Shown in pieces: positions 1 to 10,690 of a stretch of 64,000 nt of DNA. A program made the translations under genes and the position numbers. Each line of letters opens with the position of its first letter. Position 1 is the stretch's first letter. This DNA is from Anadara kagoshimensis (lineage: Eukaryota; Mollusca; Bivalvia; Arcoida; Arcidae): positions 30,722,169 to 30,786,168 of the forward strand of contig CM037862.1 of assembly GCA_021292105.1 (NCBI GenBank). The letters run 5' to 3'. The notes beneath the pieces were generated by a model. That model did not search any database and was not told where the DNA came from. It saw only the letters and a list, made by a program, of their open reading frames with translations.

Positions 1-367
1 AATAAAAATTACTTTTAATAAAATTATTAAGTTTGCATCTGAACTCAATTTCATTCTTTAAAAAAATTATTATTATTATTATTATTATAGAATCTTTTCA
101 TATTATTTTAACTGATAATAAAAAGGCTTAAAATTAACGAAGAAAATCATTTTGAACATCTCTGCCAAATTACAAATGAAACTCATTTCATTAGAGTCGG
201 CTAATTCAGTCTTTTCAATGTTTTGCCACTCCCTTTTATTGTATTTTATTTTTTGTTAAAGGGATTATTAAAAATAGATCTAATACATTTCATGAAAAAC
301 TAAAGTTATCAAGAGACTTTCCTTTTTATAACTTTGTAACGACTAATACTGTTATTACAAATTTCAG
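1..367 (+). other. Presumed intron at the 5' side of the RecQ-like gene
   Basis: AT-rich sequence with a short (TTA)n run near 69-88 and no convincing coding content. It ends in a good splice acceptor (a T-rich tract followed by TTTCAG at 362-367), directly before the first recognisable RecQ exon. I read it as an intron. The exons for helicase motifs I and Ia must lie left of the window. Confidence 0.6.
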
Positions 368-964
368 ATAAAGATGCAATTTCCCAAAAAGTGAAGGACG
401 GAAAAATTGTTTATATTTTTGGACACCCAGAGCAGTTACTAAGAAAGGAGATCTGTGACGTTTTTAGACGGGATTCGTGGAAAAATATTTCCCATATAAT
501 CGTCGACGAAGCACACTGTGTAGTAACATGGGGTTACGACTTTCGACCCGACTTTCAAAAACTTTCAAAATTACGGGCGATATTTCCGTTTTCTAAGGTT
601 TTGGCCCTTACAGCAACTGCCACAAATACTATGCAGAAAGAAATAATTAAAGTTTTGGCGATGAAAACTGTAGTGACAATACAATGTAATGTCGACAGAC
701 CAAATTTGAAGATAGTAGTAAAAAAAAGACTCCCAAGTAGCGGTTCCAAGTCTTCCTCTGAAGAATCATTTCACGATGTGCTACAACCTTATGTAAAGAA
801 ATTGTGTGAAAATCCTCGACTATTTCAAAAGACCATCATCTATTCCAAATTAAAGCATTGCGGCGCTGGATATGATATGGTTTATATACAGGCTAAACTA
901 TCTGAAAGTTTCAATGATATAATGGATTCAGTATCGCAATTTCACGCCCCATGCAAAGAACAGG

Positions 965-1010
<46 letters not shown>

Positions 1011-1675
1011 ACACTGAATAATGCATTTACGCGTAAGTAAAATAATAACAATATCAAAGCCATGTATATAATAATAATAATTTATTTAAATAAATAGCAT
1101 GTTTGAAATAAAAGTATTAAAATGGCACACTAATACTATAAAATTGCATACATATAACGTATCACAATAGTACTACATGCAATCCATTGATATATAATTA
1201 TATAACCATGTCATGTTTCAGATTAAAAGACATATTGTAAAAGACATGTCTGATGTTGATGGTGACCTTAAGTTGTTATTTGCAACTGAAGCCTATGGCA
1301 TGGGCGCGGATGCGTCAGATGTAAGGAGAATAATTCATATCGGGCCTCCGAATTCATTGGAAAGTAGGTATTTTATACATACACTACAATGTTTGTGATC
1401 ATGCCATTAAAGTAATGATTAAGTGCCTATGAAACCACGTGTTCTTGATTCCATAAAAAATAAAACAACATAATACACAGTATTAAAAAAAGAGAACAAT
1501 CTGTATCATGTGATCTTCAAAACGCCTTTGCATATAAACAATTATGCCAAACACTAGAAGTGTTTTAAAATAATATGTTTTGCTAACTACCCTATTAGCA
1601 GTGTCTGTAGTACATATAAATTATCATAGTTCACAACTCTACATATCATTCCCAAACATTTATTCCAAAAAAAGC

Positions 1676-1721
<46 letters not shown>

Positions 1722-2332
1722 TAAATGTATATAATTCTTATTGTGACTTTGATTTATATTATCTTTCAGCCTACATACAAGAAATAGGAAGAGCTGGTAG
1801 AGATGGCAGAAGTAGCCAAGCAATTTTATATTTCAATATGTCCGATATTGCACAAAACACAAATATTAAATCGGAAATAAGAGAATTTTGTCTTCTAGAC
1901 ACTTGCAGGAGAAAGTTTTTGTGTGAACATTTTTCTAGTGAATTGGTTAAAGAACTCCAACTTCATGACTGCTGTGATAATTGCGCCAAAAAGTGTGATT
2001 GTGATTCCTGTTTCGGAGAAATAATAGAGGCTTGTACGATTGAATCTGATGCATTTAATTCCAACAGTAAAACAACAGGAAAAGCCAATTCTAAAAAACT
2101 AGGGTCTGTTTATTGCGAACTTTTAAGATCGTATTTTACAGCAGAAAATAATCTAATCCATACGCCTAACAACCCGGAGGTAACATCAGGCCTAAATGAT
2201 TCATTGATCAACGCAATATGCGATTCATTTGAAATTATTACTTGCGAGAATGATTTGAAAGTATTGTTTCCATATTTACAGTTACATTATTTACATAATA
2301 TATGGAATATTTTAGCTATAGCTCCACGGTAA
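368..2332 (+). CDS. RecQ-type ATP-dependent DNA helicase, 3' portion (three exons)
   Basis: ATP-dependent 3'-5' DNA helicase of the RecQ class, C-terminal part; about 432 residues are visible. Exons by splice sites and frame: 368-963, 1222-1363 and 1770-2332. Exon 1 carries motif II (DEAHCV), motif III (LALTATAT) and motif IV (IIYSK). Exon 2 carries motif V (LLFATEAYGMGAD). Exon 3 opens with motif VI (YIQEIGRAGRDGR) and continues into the RecQ zinc-binding region, with cysteines in DTCRRKFLCEHF and HDCCDNCAKKCDCDSC. The 1363/1770 junction restores SLETYIQEIGR, the family sequence, which fixes the donor at 1364. The Walker A exon is missing because the window starts inside the gene. The TAA at 2330-2332 could be a true stop, or the CG|GTAAAT just before it could be a donor to another exon. 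No HRDC domain is seen. All visible motifs are intact, so the gene is probably functional or recently so. It converges on the DUF6589 gene, 531 bp apart. Confidence 0.85.
964..1221 (+). other. RecQ-like intron with (TC)n microsatellite at the donor
   Basis: Starts with GTATCTCT and runs at once into about 20 TC repeats (966-1006), then AT-rich DNA, ending in CATGTTTCAG at 1212-1221. The phase is 0: the upstream exon ends on a full CAG codon and the next starts ATT AAA AGA. The microsatellite begins only two bases after the donor GT. Confidence 0.75.
966..1006. repeat. (TC)n microsatellite
   Basis: Uninterrupted TC dinucleotide repeat starting two bases inside the first visible RecQ-like intron. 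Confidence 0.95.
1364..1769 (+). other. RecQ-like intron with (TC)n near its middle-to-3' part
   Basis: Donor GTAGGTAT at 1364, acceptor ATCTTTCAG ending at 1769. A (TC)n run of about 19 repeats lies at 1680-1718, roughly 50 bp upstream of the acceptor. No other content was recognised. Confidence 0.75.
1680..1718. repeat. (TC)n microsatellite
   Basis: Uninterrupted TC dinucleotide repeat in the second visible RecQ-like intron, in the same sense-strand orientation as the one in the first intron. Confidence 0.95.
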
Positions 2333-2863
2333 ATCCGTTAAAACACAGTTAAGTAACATTGTTATATACTGTATTAACATGAACTAGAAAATGTTTTTGA
2401 AAAAAACCGGATTCGCATAAAAAAGATTTACAATTAATAACAATAATTGCATTAGCATTAAACAAGAAGGCAGAAACGGATTTAAAACCCAAGCACGATG
2501 GGGTTGAATACAAAACATGGTGGTGATGTATTAAACACAAATAAAAATAATTATTATTTTCTAAACAAAAAGTTTTATATTGTTACTAGTAAACATTACA
2601 ATATCATTAATACAAATAATAAGTTATTGACCATAATGATTGACTTACTGAACCCACATTTTAATGATAAGCAAAGCAACAAATCAAGTGGTTGGGCGCT
2701 TTCCCTACCTACAAGGTGTTGTAGTGCGTATCATTAGGCTGTGGACTTGCTACTTGTATACATCTATGACATATGTTAATTTTGAAAGTCTATATAAAAC
2801 GAAACATTCAAAATTAATACATAACTTTAGCTGTGTATTAAATCGACGAGAAAAACATTAATA
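2333..2863. other. Convergent intergenic spacer
   Basis: AT-rich, no coding signal. It contains AATAAA near 2,540 on the + strand, which could serve as a polyadenylation signal for the RecQ-like gene. I saw no clear signal for the - strand gene and no terminal repeat between the two 3' ends. Confidence 0.5.
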
Positions 2864-5141
2864 TTAATTCCCAGTCTCAAAAGCAAATCGCATTTTTCTT
2901 GTTTCAATCCATTCATGAAAGTGGGTGATGTCCAAACCGTTCACAACGGATTGCGTAATATTTGGAAATGAATGGTGAGCTCTTCCTGGCTGTAATTGGA
3001 ATGGTCTTATACGCCGCAAGTCTTCCAAAATAACTATTTCGTCACCAGTAGAAGATTTGTCCGAATGTTTTTTTGATCTCACAATCACTGCCGAATTATT
3101 ATCAAAATTTTCTGAGATTTCGCGAATTCCTGATATTGCCCTGGTCCTGTTTGAGATATTTGTTTCAGATTTGTTTGCGTACATATGTTTGATATGTTCC
3201 TTCACTTGCTTAACAAGGAACTCCATCCGTTTATCTGCAGGAATGTGACTATCATATCTCCCGGACGTATTTACAAATAAACCATAGAATTCTTCATTAG
3301 CTTCTTTCTCCGACAACAAACAAATCTGATGGACAAGTAGTCTCAATATTTCCAGGGCGTATTTCGATAAGTTTTTGTGACTTTTGAAGTAGATCATAGC
3401 TAACTTAAGAAGACGGATTCCTCGATTTCTTTCGGGCAGTCGTGCCAAATCAAGTAAATTTTTGAATAAAAGGCCAAATTCCAAAATACGTTGACTGTAG
3501 TTTTTTACAAAATCTTCTTTTTCAACGCTTCGATGTGCAAGTTTCATTAACGTCAATTTCTTCCCATCAGCCAAGGTAACCGTAAACGTTGTCCCATCCA
3601 CTGGAATATAAGAAATGCATGATTTAGTTGATAATTGTTTTAAACATATGTAGTGATGGACCTGGGGGAGGGGGGTTTACGTGGGTCGGCATCCCCTTTA
3701 TTTTTTAAAAATGTATGTGGGTATTACTTGCTCAGATTGCGGGAAAATAAAGTATTTTATGATTATTTGCAACAACCCCCCTCTATAGAGATATAGAACA
3801 ATATATATATATATTGAATTGGTGCATTATGTGTCGTTTTATGCCGTTAAAATAATGTTAATTTTTTGTTTAGATATAAAATTGTTGTGTTTACCTTCTA
3901 TAATTTCTTGTCCAAACAAGCTTGTCTTTTGCATGGAGAACGCATACTTTTCAATGGCATCACCAATTGTCTCAAAAAGCCAGATTTCTTTTTCTTCCTT
4001 TGTATTAAATTCTGGAGGGATGTTATTTGTTGGTGTGCTGTTGACGTCCTCCATTCCAAAAAACTCTAACAAGCATTCCACTATATACATGTCTGTGACA
4101 GAAATAAAGAAATCTTTATCTGCGTCATAATGACTAGTCACATTCATGTTAACGTTAGATCTTGATATTCTGTCTTGGAGAGATCTCAAAGTTCCAAGGT
4201 CTTGCACGCTTTCACTTCTGTACAGATGTTTAAAAACCATTTTTAAGTAATTCATGTGCATATGAAACAATTCGAATGTTATTGGACTTAAGTGTTGAAA
4301 TTTGTCCTCTGCGGTTTGATGGTGAGCACGAAGAGTTTTGGCTCCTGAAAATCGCTCTCTGGTCAGCTGATCTCCGCCAATGTGGATTTTTGTTCCAGTC
4401 AGATCAGCTCCAGCTTGTAAATATGCCTGATTTAAACACTGTTCATAAAAATCTAAAATTTCAACCACATCTTGGTAATACTGTTCATTTTTAAAGAGCA
4501 CAGGTAGAGGAATGACTTTTGATTTTTCTTTCATTTGTGGAGAACACGGTTCGCTAATTTTATCTGGAATAATATCGGAAAATTTCTGAAAATATGGAAT
4601 GTGTACAAGAGCTACGCGTAACATCAAAATTGAGTACTCTCTTTTTATTTCTAACATGTCTTGTTCTGATGGCAGGAACGCTTGGACCGGTACATCAACA
4701 AATGAATGTTGCCGAGAGACGGAACTGAGATGACCAAAATCTATTGATTGTGCTATAACTGCCGATCCAAATGCATGCATCATCTTGGTCTTGTTATCCA
4801 CTCGCTGGTCGTGAACACCGACAGTCCAATTGATGTTATCACCGATGATACGCAACCTCTTGTTCTTCTTTACCAACTGTACTAACTGGTCGTTAAAATG
4901 ACCTCCAATAATTTCGACCAAAAGCAAACTTTGAGAGTAGCTCAAGCACACTCCGACAACTTGTAATCTATCAAATACCTAAAATGAAAGAGAATAAAAT
5001 AAGTTATGTGTATTATTTTAATTTTTAATATGCAGTATATCTACAGTGTGTGTGTGTGTGTGTGTGTCATTTGATTACAAAACCGAAGAATTAAGAAACG
5101 TAATATCACAGTTGAAGAACTTTGCTTCATGTATTCTCGTT

Positions 5142-5209
<68 letters not shown>

Positions 5210-6291
5210 TTACCTTTTGATCACAGATGTTGTCAAAAAGCAAAACAGACATAAGTCTCTGGATTCGACTCGATTCCCTGCACTTTGCTTGCAAAAGGAT
5301 GCTGTAAGCCATTCCAATGCGTGGCACAATTTTTTCTATTTTCGTAAAACTTTGCATTTCCCAGGGCTGTAAACTCATACCCAAGAACAGGCAAAAAGGC
5401 TTGGGAATTTTTCCACAGTTTCGGAAACAACGCCAGACCAGTCCGTATTTTTCAAATCTTCTGGTGATTTTTTCATCAAATAACTTACATAAAAGTGTTT
5501 TCGGCTTCTTAGTCTTAGAGTTGTTTCGTTGACTTCGTTCATTAGATGGAACAATATAGCATTTTTGAGTGTGTCTATTTCCAGAATTTTCTTTATCAAA
5601 GCTGTGATATTTTCGTTGATAACTAAATCTTTTAAATGCTGAAGGTCGGATTTTTTAAGTTTATCTTTGTCGATGCCGTTAGAATTTTGGTTGATGGTTT
5701 TAGCGAAATCTGTAATTTTTTTCAAAACGGGGTTGTATTTTATTGAAGGTTGTCCAGATATAACATAATCATGGTCAGACGATACTAGAGATTTTGTTTT
5801 GGCTTTCTTGATTTTTTTTGTATTTGTCCCTGTTGAAAAATACGCATGGTCTACAAGTGGCGTTGTTTCCGAGACGTTTTCGTCTTCACCAAGTCTGTCA
5901 TCATCTGTAAAATGGAATATGCAAAGAATTGGCAATGGCGTCAAATCGTTAGTGTTGATTGCAATTACATAATTTTATATTATATAATAAAGGCAAAGAT
6001 TCACATAAAACATATATACATTGTATTAATTTGTAAATCAATTGAACAACACTATTAAATTTGAAACTAAACCAGTTTTCTTTACATACTTTAAAAAACA
6101 ACACAACTACCTATTTGATTAAACAATTTACAACAAGTTCTTTGAACTTGATAGTTGCATGGTCAAATTTATCTATTTATGTACTAAATGCAAGCACGTA
6201 TTTACTAAAAAAAAAAAAAAAACAATTGCACAGTCAAATGTTTCTTAAGCGTTACTTAAATATACCCGCCGTCATATTTTACTAACTTTTA

Positions 6292-6327
<36 letters not shown>

Positions 6328-7012
6328 TTTTCTTTTAGGTAAGATCATTACTAATCATAAAACCAAGATATTTCCCACGACCGATGGGTAGTGTTTATTT
6401 ACTTTTGAAATTGAACGAAATTTGTAATCCATTTTAAAATCAACCTCAATGAAAGTAAATGCAATATATTTGACTACTCACAATTAGCAGAGGAGTGACC
6501 TCTCTGTATGGGGCCAGGTTAATGTTCAATGTTAAAAATCTAGTGCATAAATTATTAAAACCGTTATACATGTACATACCTGATAATGAAATATCCAAGT
6601 GTGATAATGTCATCAAATCATCATCCGTCGTATTTAATGTCTTGTCAACATTCTCATCACTAAACAGCTGTATCCTCCGTGACATTTTTTGGGGTGTCGA
6701 CTTTATAGTAATTCTTTTACTTGTTTTTTCATATGGAGATGCAGCCATTCTTTTGTATCCAAAATACCGTTGTGCATTTTTTTGACAGTCCTCATAAAAC
6801 TTTGTACACTTTTGATGGAGTGTTTCTAAAGAACGCAAGTTTCTGCATATAATGCCACTTTCAACATTTACTCCTCCGTATTTTCCAATTAATTCTTTTA
6901 AATTATTTTCTCTAATTCGCGTAGATTCGATTTTTCTTTTTTCTTTTGCAAAATTTCTGCATATAAGACAATTTTCGTCTTGAATCGGCTGTTTAATCGG
7001 CGTTTTTAACAT
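2864..7012 (-). CDS. DUF6589-domain protein, complete spliced gene with one frameshift
   Basis: Function unknown; I recognise the DUF6589 family by sequence. Four exons read from high to low coordinate: 7012-6580, 5904-5214, 4978-3895 and 3600-2864, all with GT-AG borders and compatible phases. Together they total 2,945 nt, one short of 982 codons. The missing base lies near 5,385: two frames overlap there, one ending in FPSLFACSW and the other resuming at LGMSLQPWEM. Residues 15-18 are CLIC, followed by later cysteines and a histidine (GIICRNL, LHQKCTKFYEDC), suggesting a ZAD-like zinc-binding head. Exon 2 ends with SVLLFDNICDQK. Exon 4 holds the conserved RIIGDNINW (D at about 4,839) and KIHIGGDQLTRERF (D at about 4,371). 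Exon 5 has EEFYGLFVNTSGR, HIPADKRMEFLVKQVKEHI and PFQLQPGRAH, typical of the family C-terminus. The single frameshift may be a young mutation or a sequencing error in an otherwise whole gene. It converges on a RecQ-type helicase. Confidence 0.8.
3601..3894 (-). other. DUF6589 gene intron 3
   Basis: Read on the - strand: donor GTAAACAC at 3894, acceptor TATTCCAG ending at 3601. It holds a C-rich/G-rich stretch around 3,660-3,680 and a short (AT)n near 3,800. Joining the flanking exons gives EIIEVDGTTF in one frame. Confidence 0.75.
4979..5213 (-). other. DUF6589 gene intron 2 with (CT)n at the donor
   Basis: Donor GTAACC at 5213 is followed on the gene strand by an eight-base C run and about 30 CT repeats (5144-5202 on +, as GA). 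The acceptor CATTTTAG ends at 4979. A short (GT)n run lies at 5,047-5,067. The exon junction gives DNICDQK followed by VFDRLQVVG. Confidence 0.8.
5144..5202. repeat. (GA)n microsatellite
   Basis: Uninterrupted GA repeat; it reads CT on the strand of the DUF6589 gene and sits just inside the intron 2 donor, separated from it by a homopolymer C run. Confidence 0.95.
5905..6579 (-). other. DUF6589 gene intron 1
   Basis: Donor GTATGTACATG at 6579, acceptor CCATTTTACAG ending at 5905. It contains an A-run near 6,210 and a (CA)n microsatellite at about 6,296-6,325. Splicing joins SLS to DDDRLGEDE in phase. Confidence 0.75.
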
Positions 7013-7424
7013 TTTAAAAATTATTTTTCAATTATTTTTACCATTCTTACAATATAAACGAATAAAGTATAGCTAATGTATGACGTATAGGTTAAATCCC
7101 CAGGATATGCGCAGTCTTGATGCGCAGTTACCGGGAGGAATTCCTCCCGAACATGTCGGTTGTGCCTACCTGTCTTTGTATTGTGGGAGATTCATCGGGA
7201 ACAATCAAAGGGAGGGAACCAGTACTAGTTTCTTATATAGTCGATAGCAATACAATCAATCTCTCCTTTAGAAAGACAGCTGTTTTCCTCTGCACGTCAT
7301 CTTTTGAAATCTAGTCCTTATACAAGCCTCGGTGTCCCATATTCTTGAATTCTAGTTGTTTACGTCATGTAGAACATGGCCGGTCTCTTAGTGGTCTAAT
7401 TCACTTAAGGGAGGTCGTTGAAGT
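7013..7424. other. Upstream flank of the DUF6589 gene
   Basis: Should contain the - strand promoter, but no clear TATA box or initiator is visible. It contains a short GC-rich inverted motif (GGAGGAATTCCTCC, 7,134-7,147). Short open frames here have no recognisable product. Confidence 0.4.
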
Positions 7425-7975
7425 ATGTTAGGAAACGGTATAACAAGTTTTGACTGGGGTGTAACCATCAAATAGGGCCCATTGTTATCTGTTGGTAAGG
7501 GAATATCTTATCCACACCTAATACCAAAACACTGTGGTTGGTAGAATCACTTCGGCATCAGTTTATCCATCATCTTTCAATAACTGTCATTTGCCTACAG
7601 GACCTGTTTCCCGACTTTCATGCTATATATATGTTATAAACCCTTCTTAAATATCTGACACTGTATGTTATGATGGTCATTTTCCAGGAAATGCTGTAGT
7701 TTCAGTAAAAAAAAAGGTGTCCAATAATGTTGCAATGCCGTCATTTTGAAGGGAATCTATGGCATGAAATTTCTTAAACATAGTGTAACATATTATTCGT
7801 AGGAATACTTAACAATTATTGTAAATTAAAGATGATGAATACAGGGACAACGCGTTGTTGTCTTCCGTGTTATGGGATTATTGTAGGTGTGGATAAAGGA
7901 TACTCTTACTATGTTGCATTGTTATGATCACATCCTTGACAAAATTTATCATAAATACCATTTTCCTAACATTTT
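7425..7975. repeat. Decayed TIR element (MITE-like)
   Basis: The left end (TATGTTAGGAAACGGTAT) is matched in inverse by the right end (ATACCATTTTCCTAACAT). Further inside, the pair around 7,500-7,522 and 7,885-7,908 also matches in inverse (both contain TTATCCACACCTA on opposite strands). This suggests inverted termini of about 100 bp with point changes and small indels around a non-coding core. I could not settle the target-site duplication, so the superfamily is open. Confidence 0.5.
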
Positions 7976-8850
7976 TAGTATCCTTCATTCAATGCGCCTC
8001 ATTGGGTGATGAAATCGTCAGAATTTATATTTTAGAATATTCGCATATTTCTCAAAGGATCTTCTTGTAATAAATTAAGACAATGCCTTTTATTAAGACT
8101 AAATTAGATATTTTAGGAGAACTCGCCCTTGCATCTTGGTCGGCATATTTAATAATAAGCTTTTTATTTGAAAAATTGCATCAATGCTAAAAGAAACTGA
8201 CCTTCTGGTACTGTATAGGTGAGTCTTTCGGTTAGAACGTAAAGGAAAAACATTATTATATCACGAGATAGTTGGCTACTTAAAATTCTTAAATAAACCC
8301 TTAGAAAAAAATGATTATCAGAACTAGTCAGTCAACAGTAGATACAGAAGGCGCAAAAAGAGGAACACGATTTGTGAACAAACACTTCACTTGCATAGAG
8401 CTATGGGAAATCATTCAAAAGAAACAATTAGGGATAAGAGCAATCTCCATGAAACAACATAATTTTATATAATCTATGGAAAATATCAAAGAATTGCTGA
8501 ACAGACTGCCAGCTGTCCATTTCCAAATTATATGAAATGACTCGAGCATTGGTCATAAAAGGATGGTTTAACGACATCATATCGCCCCTATGGGTGTTTC
8601 CTAAAACTCGCCGAGAATATTAAACTGCATTGTACATTCTATATTTGGAATATTCGTGAGCGAACGGGAGTTTGACAACTTCCGTTCGAGTTAAAGAAAA
8701 ATATTTCAAAAATTAATCTAATGATATAATTAAAAAATTTCCCTGGGTAAACGTTAACAAAATAGACCAAAAACGGGACTTGGTAAAACAAAGCAAGCAA
8801 TCGATATTAGCATGAAATGCGAAGTGATATCAACCAAAACTATAAGAAAA
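7976..8850. other. Non-coding, nothing recognised
   Basis: AT-rich DNA without coding signal. The only structure noticed is a short hairpin-forming pair around 8,660-8,690, where CGAACGGGAGTT is opposed by CTTCCGTTCG. Confidence 0.4.
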
Positions 8851-9170
8851 CTGAAGAAATAGAGCATAAAGAACAATTTACAAGACCGGAAGCAGACAGT
8901 AGTCACTTCCGGTGAAGTAATGGGGTTGAAATTGATCAGTTTAAATTTAAAAGCTATTTTATATTTCAATATAAAATGATAAAAAGGAACATACGAATTC
9001 TATGAGTTAAACATTTGTTGTTATTCAAAGATAAAGCACAATTTACGTAACCGGAAGCAGTATTTTATCCGTTTTTATTTAAAGGTTAGTTCAGTATAAA
9101 GAAAATAAAAGGAATGTGTGAATCTTAAGAGCTAAAATGTGTTTTTATTCATGATCATACAAGGGTATGT
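8851..9170. repeat. Two-copy diverged tandem repeat, about 175 bp unit
   Basis: The segment beginning ATAAAGAACAATTTAC near 8,865 and containing ACCGGAAGCAG recurs near 9,030 as ATAAAGCACAATTTAC with the same ACCGGAAGCAG. Similar trailing sequence follows each (TTAAA, then ATAAA, then GAGTTAAACATTTG or GAGCTAAAATGTG). Both copies are diverged. Confidence 0.45.
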
Positions 9171-10146
9171 CTAAATTTGCCCCCCCCCCTTACAAATAAA
9201 AGCAGGGGTAAATATACATTAAACACCACCATTTTGTGATTAATTGATCAAAACCGGTTATTGTACCCAAAAATACCAATTTTAGCCGACAACAATCTAC
9301 GAAATAACATGTCATAATACATAAGATGTGTTCATAAAGGGGAGTCTAGGGGTCAGTAAAAAGGGCTATAAGGGTGGGAAAATTTTGAACCCCATTTTTT
9401 CCAATAGCTTAACATCATACCAAAGCAAAACAACAACAAAATAATTTTTAGCACAAAAAAACGCACGGAAGCTATTTTTCTGACACGTCATTCCACACTA
9501 TAAACTGACAATCGGACATAATCCAGTCGTGTATCAAAGCTAAGGGAGCTGAAATTACGTGGAGTGCAGATAGCATTGTAGCAACGCATTTGGTAACAAC
9601 AGCTTAAATTATATACAAGGAGAGAATATATAGCACCACAATAATTGAATTGATTGAATAATTTTAATTTATTTTAAACTCTTTTGACCATCCTGGCTCT
9701 GAGACGCTTGTATACATTTCCATGGATGCTTCCTCTGTGACCAATGACTTGAGGGCCAGGCTAGAGTAGTTACATCCTCTTTATAACCCGTGTCATATAC
9801 CTTTTTTAAAAATTTAATCATAAAATACATTAAAAATGGTATATGACACCGGAAACACTAAATATAATGACCTTTCATGAGAAAATAAGAAACGAGATTG
9901 TCCTTATTTTATAATTATTTAAAGACATGAGACAAAAAAACTGGATACTTGCAATTTAAACAAATATTTTTTTGCCACTAAACATGAAATGTTATTAAAA
10001 CGTCTGATGTGTTTGTAGAATGACAAGAATTAATGGTATAAAGTGTATTGCCTAACTTCGCATAATCGTCTTGGAACTTCAACATAGACTTCGAACGAAG
10101 ACGCCGCCCACAGCGGAGAAATAACATCTCAGCCTCGCATTATGAC
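9171..10146. other. Non-coding, nothing recognised
   Basis: AT-rich sequence with a C-run near 9,180. No ORF of interest, RNA gene or clear repeat border was found. Confidence 0.4.
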
Positions 10147-10425
10147 AAAATACAGTCCGTGTAAGTTTAACAATTTAAAATTCCTAAAAAATAAAACTTT
10201 GGATATCAGTGCAATTTTAACTAAAAACATAAAATATAAAATATCCAAAATCGTTTAAAGTTTTTAGAATTTTAGATTTTGACCAAAAATCTAAAAAGTC
10301 AAATATCCAAGATCGTTTTAGGTTTTTGAGTTTTTATATTTTTAGATTTATGACTCAAAGTTTCAAAATATCAAAAAAAAATTACCAAGCTTCCGATTGA
10401 TCGTGACCATAATAGCATGTTCCTT
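10147..10425 (+). repeat. Interspersed repeat family R1, copy A
   Basis: Characterised by phrases such as ATATCCAAAATCGTTT, TTTTAGATTTTGACC and CCAAGCTTCCGATTGATCGTGACC. The same order of phrases is found in inverse orientation at about 11,885-12,215 and in the same orientation at about 13,030-13,310. The sequence is strongly A/T-rich with poly-purine words. Class unknown; no coding content. Confidence 0.6.
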
Positions 10426-10429
10426 TGAC

Positions 10430-10690
10430 TTAATTTTGATAAACACGTAGTGTAGCTAGCTAAACAGAGGGTGCTTACCCAGAGATATTGCAAACCTAGG
10501 CTTATCAGGGCCACAAAAAGTCATCACAATATTGTTGTTAAGAATGGTGCATCTGTGTCTAGGATTGGCTTGGATATATTTAACGTCCCATAGTTCTACA
10601 TATTCCTTTCACTTAAGTTTGATTACACACGTGGTGGATGTAACTAGCTAAACAGGAGGTGCTTAACCTTCCGGAACACCCGGCCCCACT
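10430..10690. repeat. Imperfect duplication around an AGGTGCTTA motif
   Basis: CTTTGACTTAATTTTGAT...AGCTAAACAGAGGGTGCTTA (about 10,430-10,480) is echoed at about 10,598-10,665 as CTTTCACTTAAGTTTGAT...AGCTAAACAGGAGGTGCTTA. The second copy continues into CCTTCCGGAACACCCGG, and that block recurs in inverse at 49,435-49,485, so this belongs to a dispersed repeat. Confidence 0.45.

Noticed and set aside
7117-7314. 65-codon + strand frame upstream of the DUF6589 gene
   Set aside because: No family signal, no splice context, ordinary length for chance.
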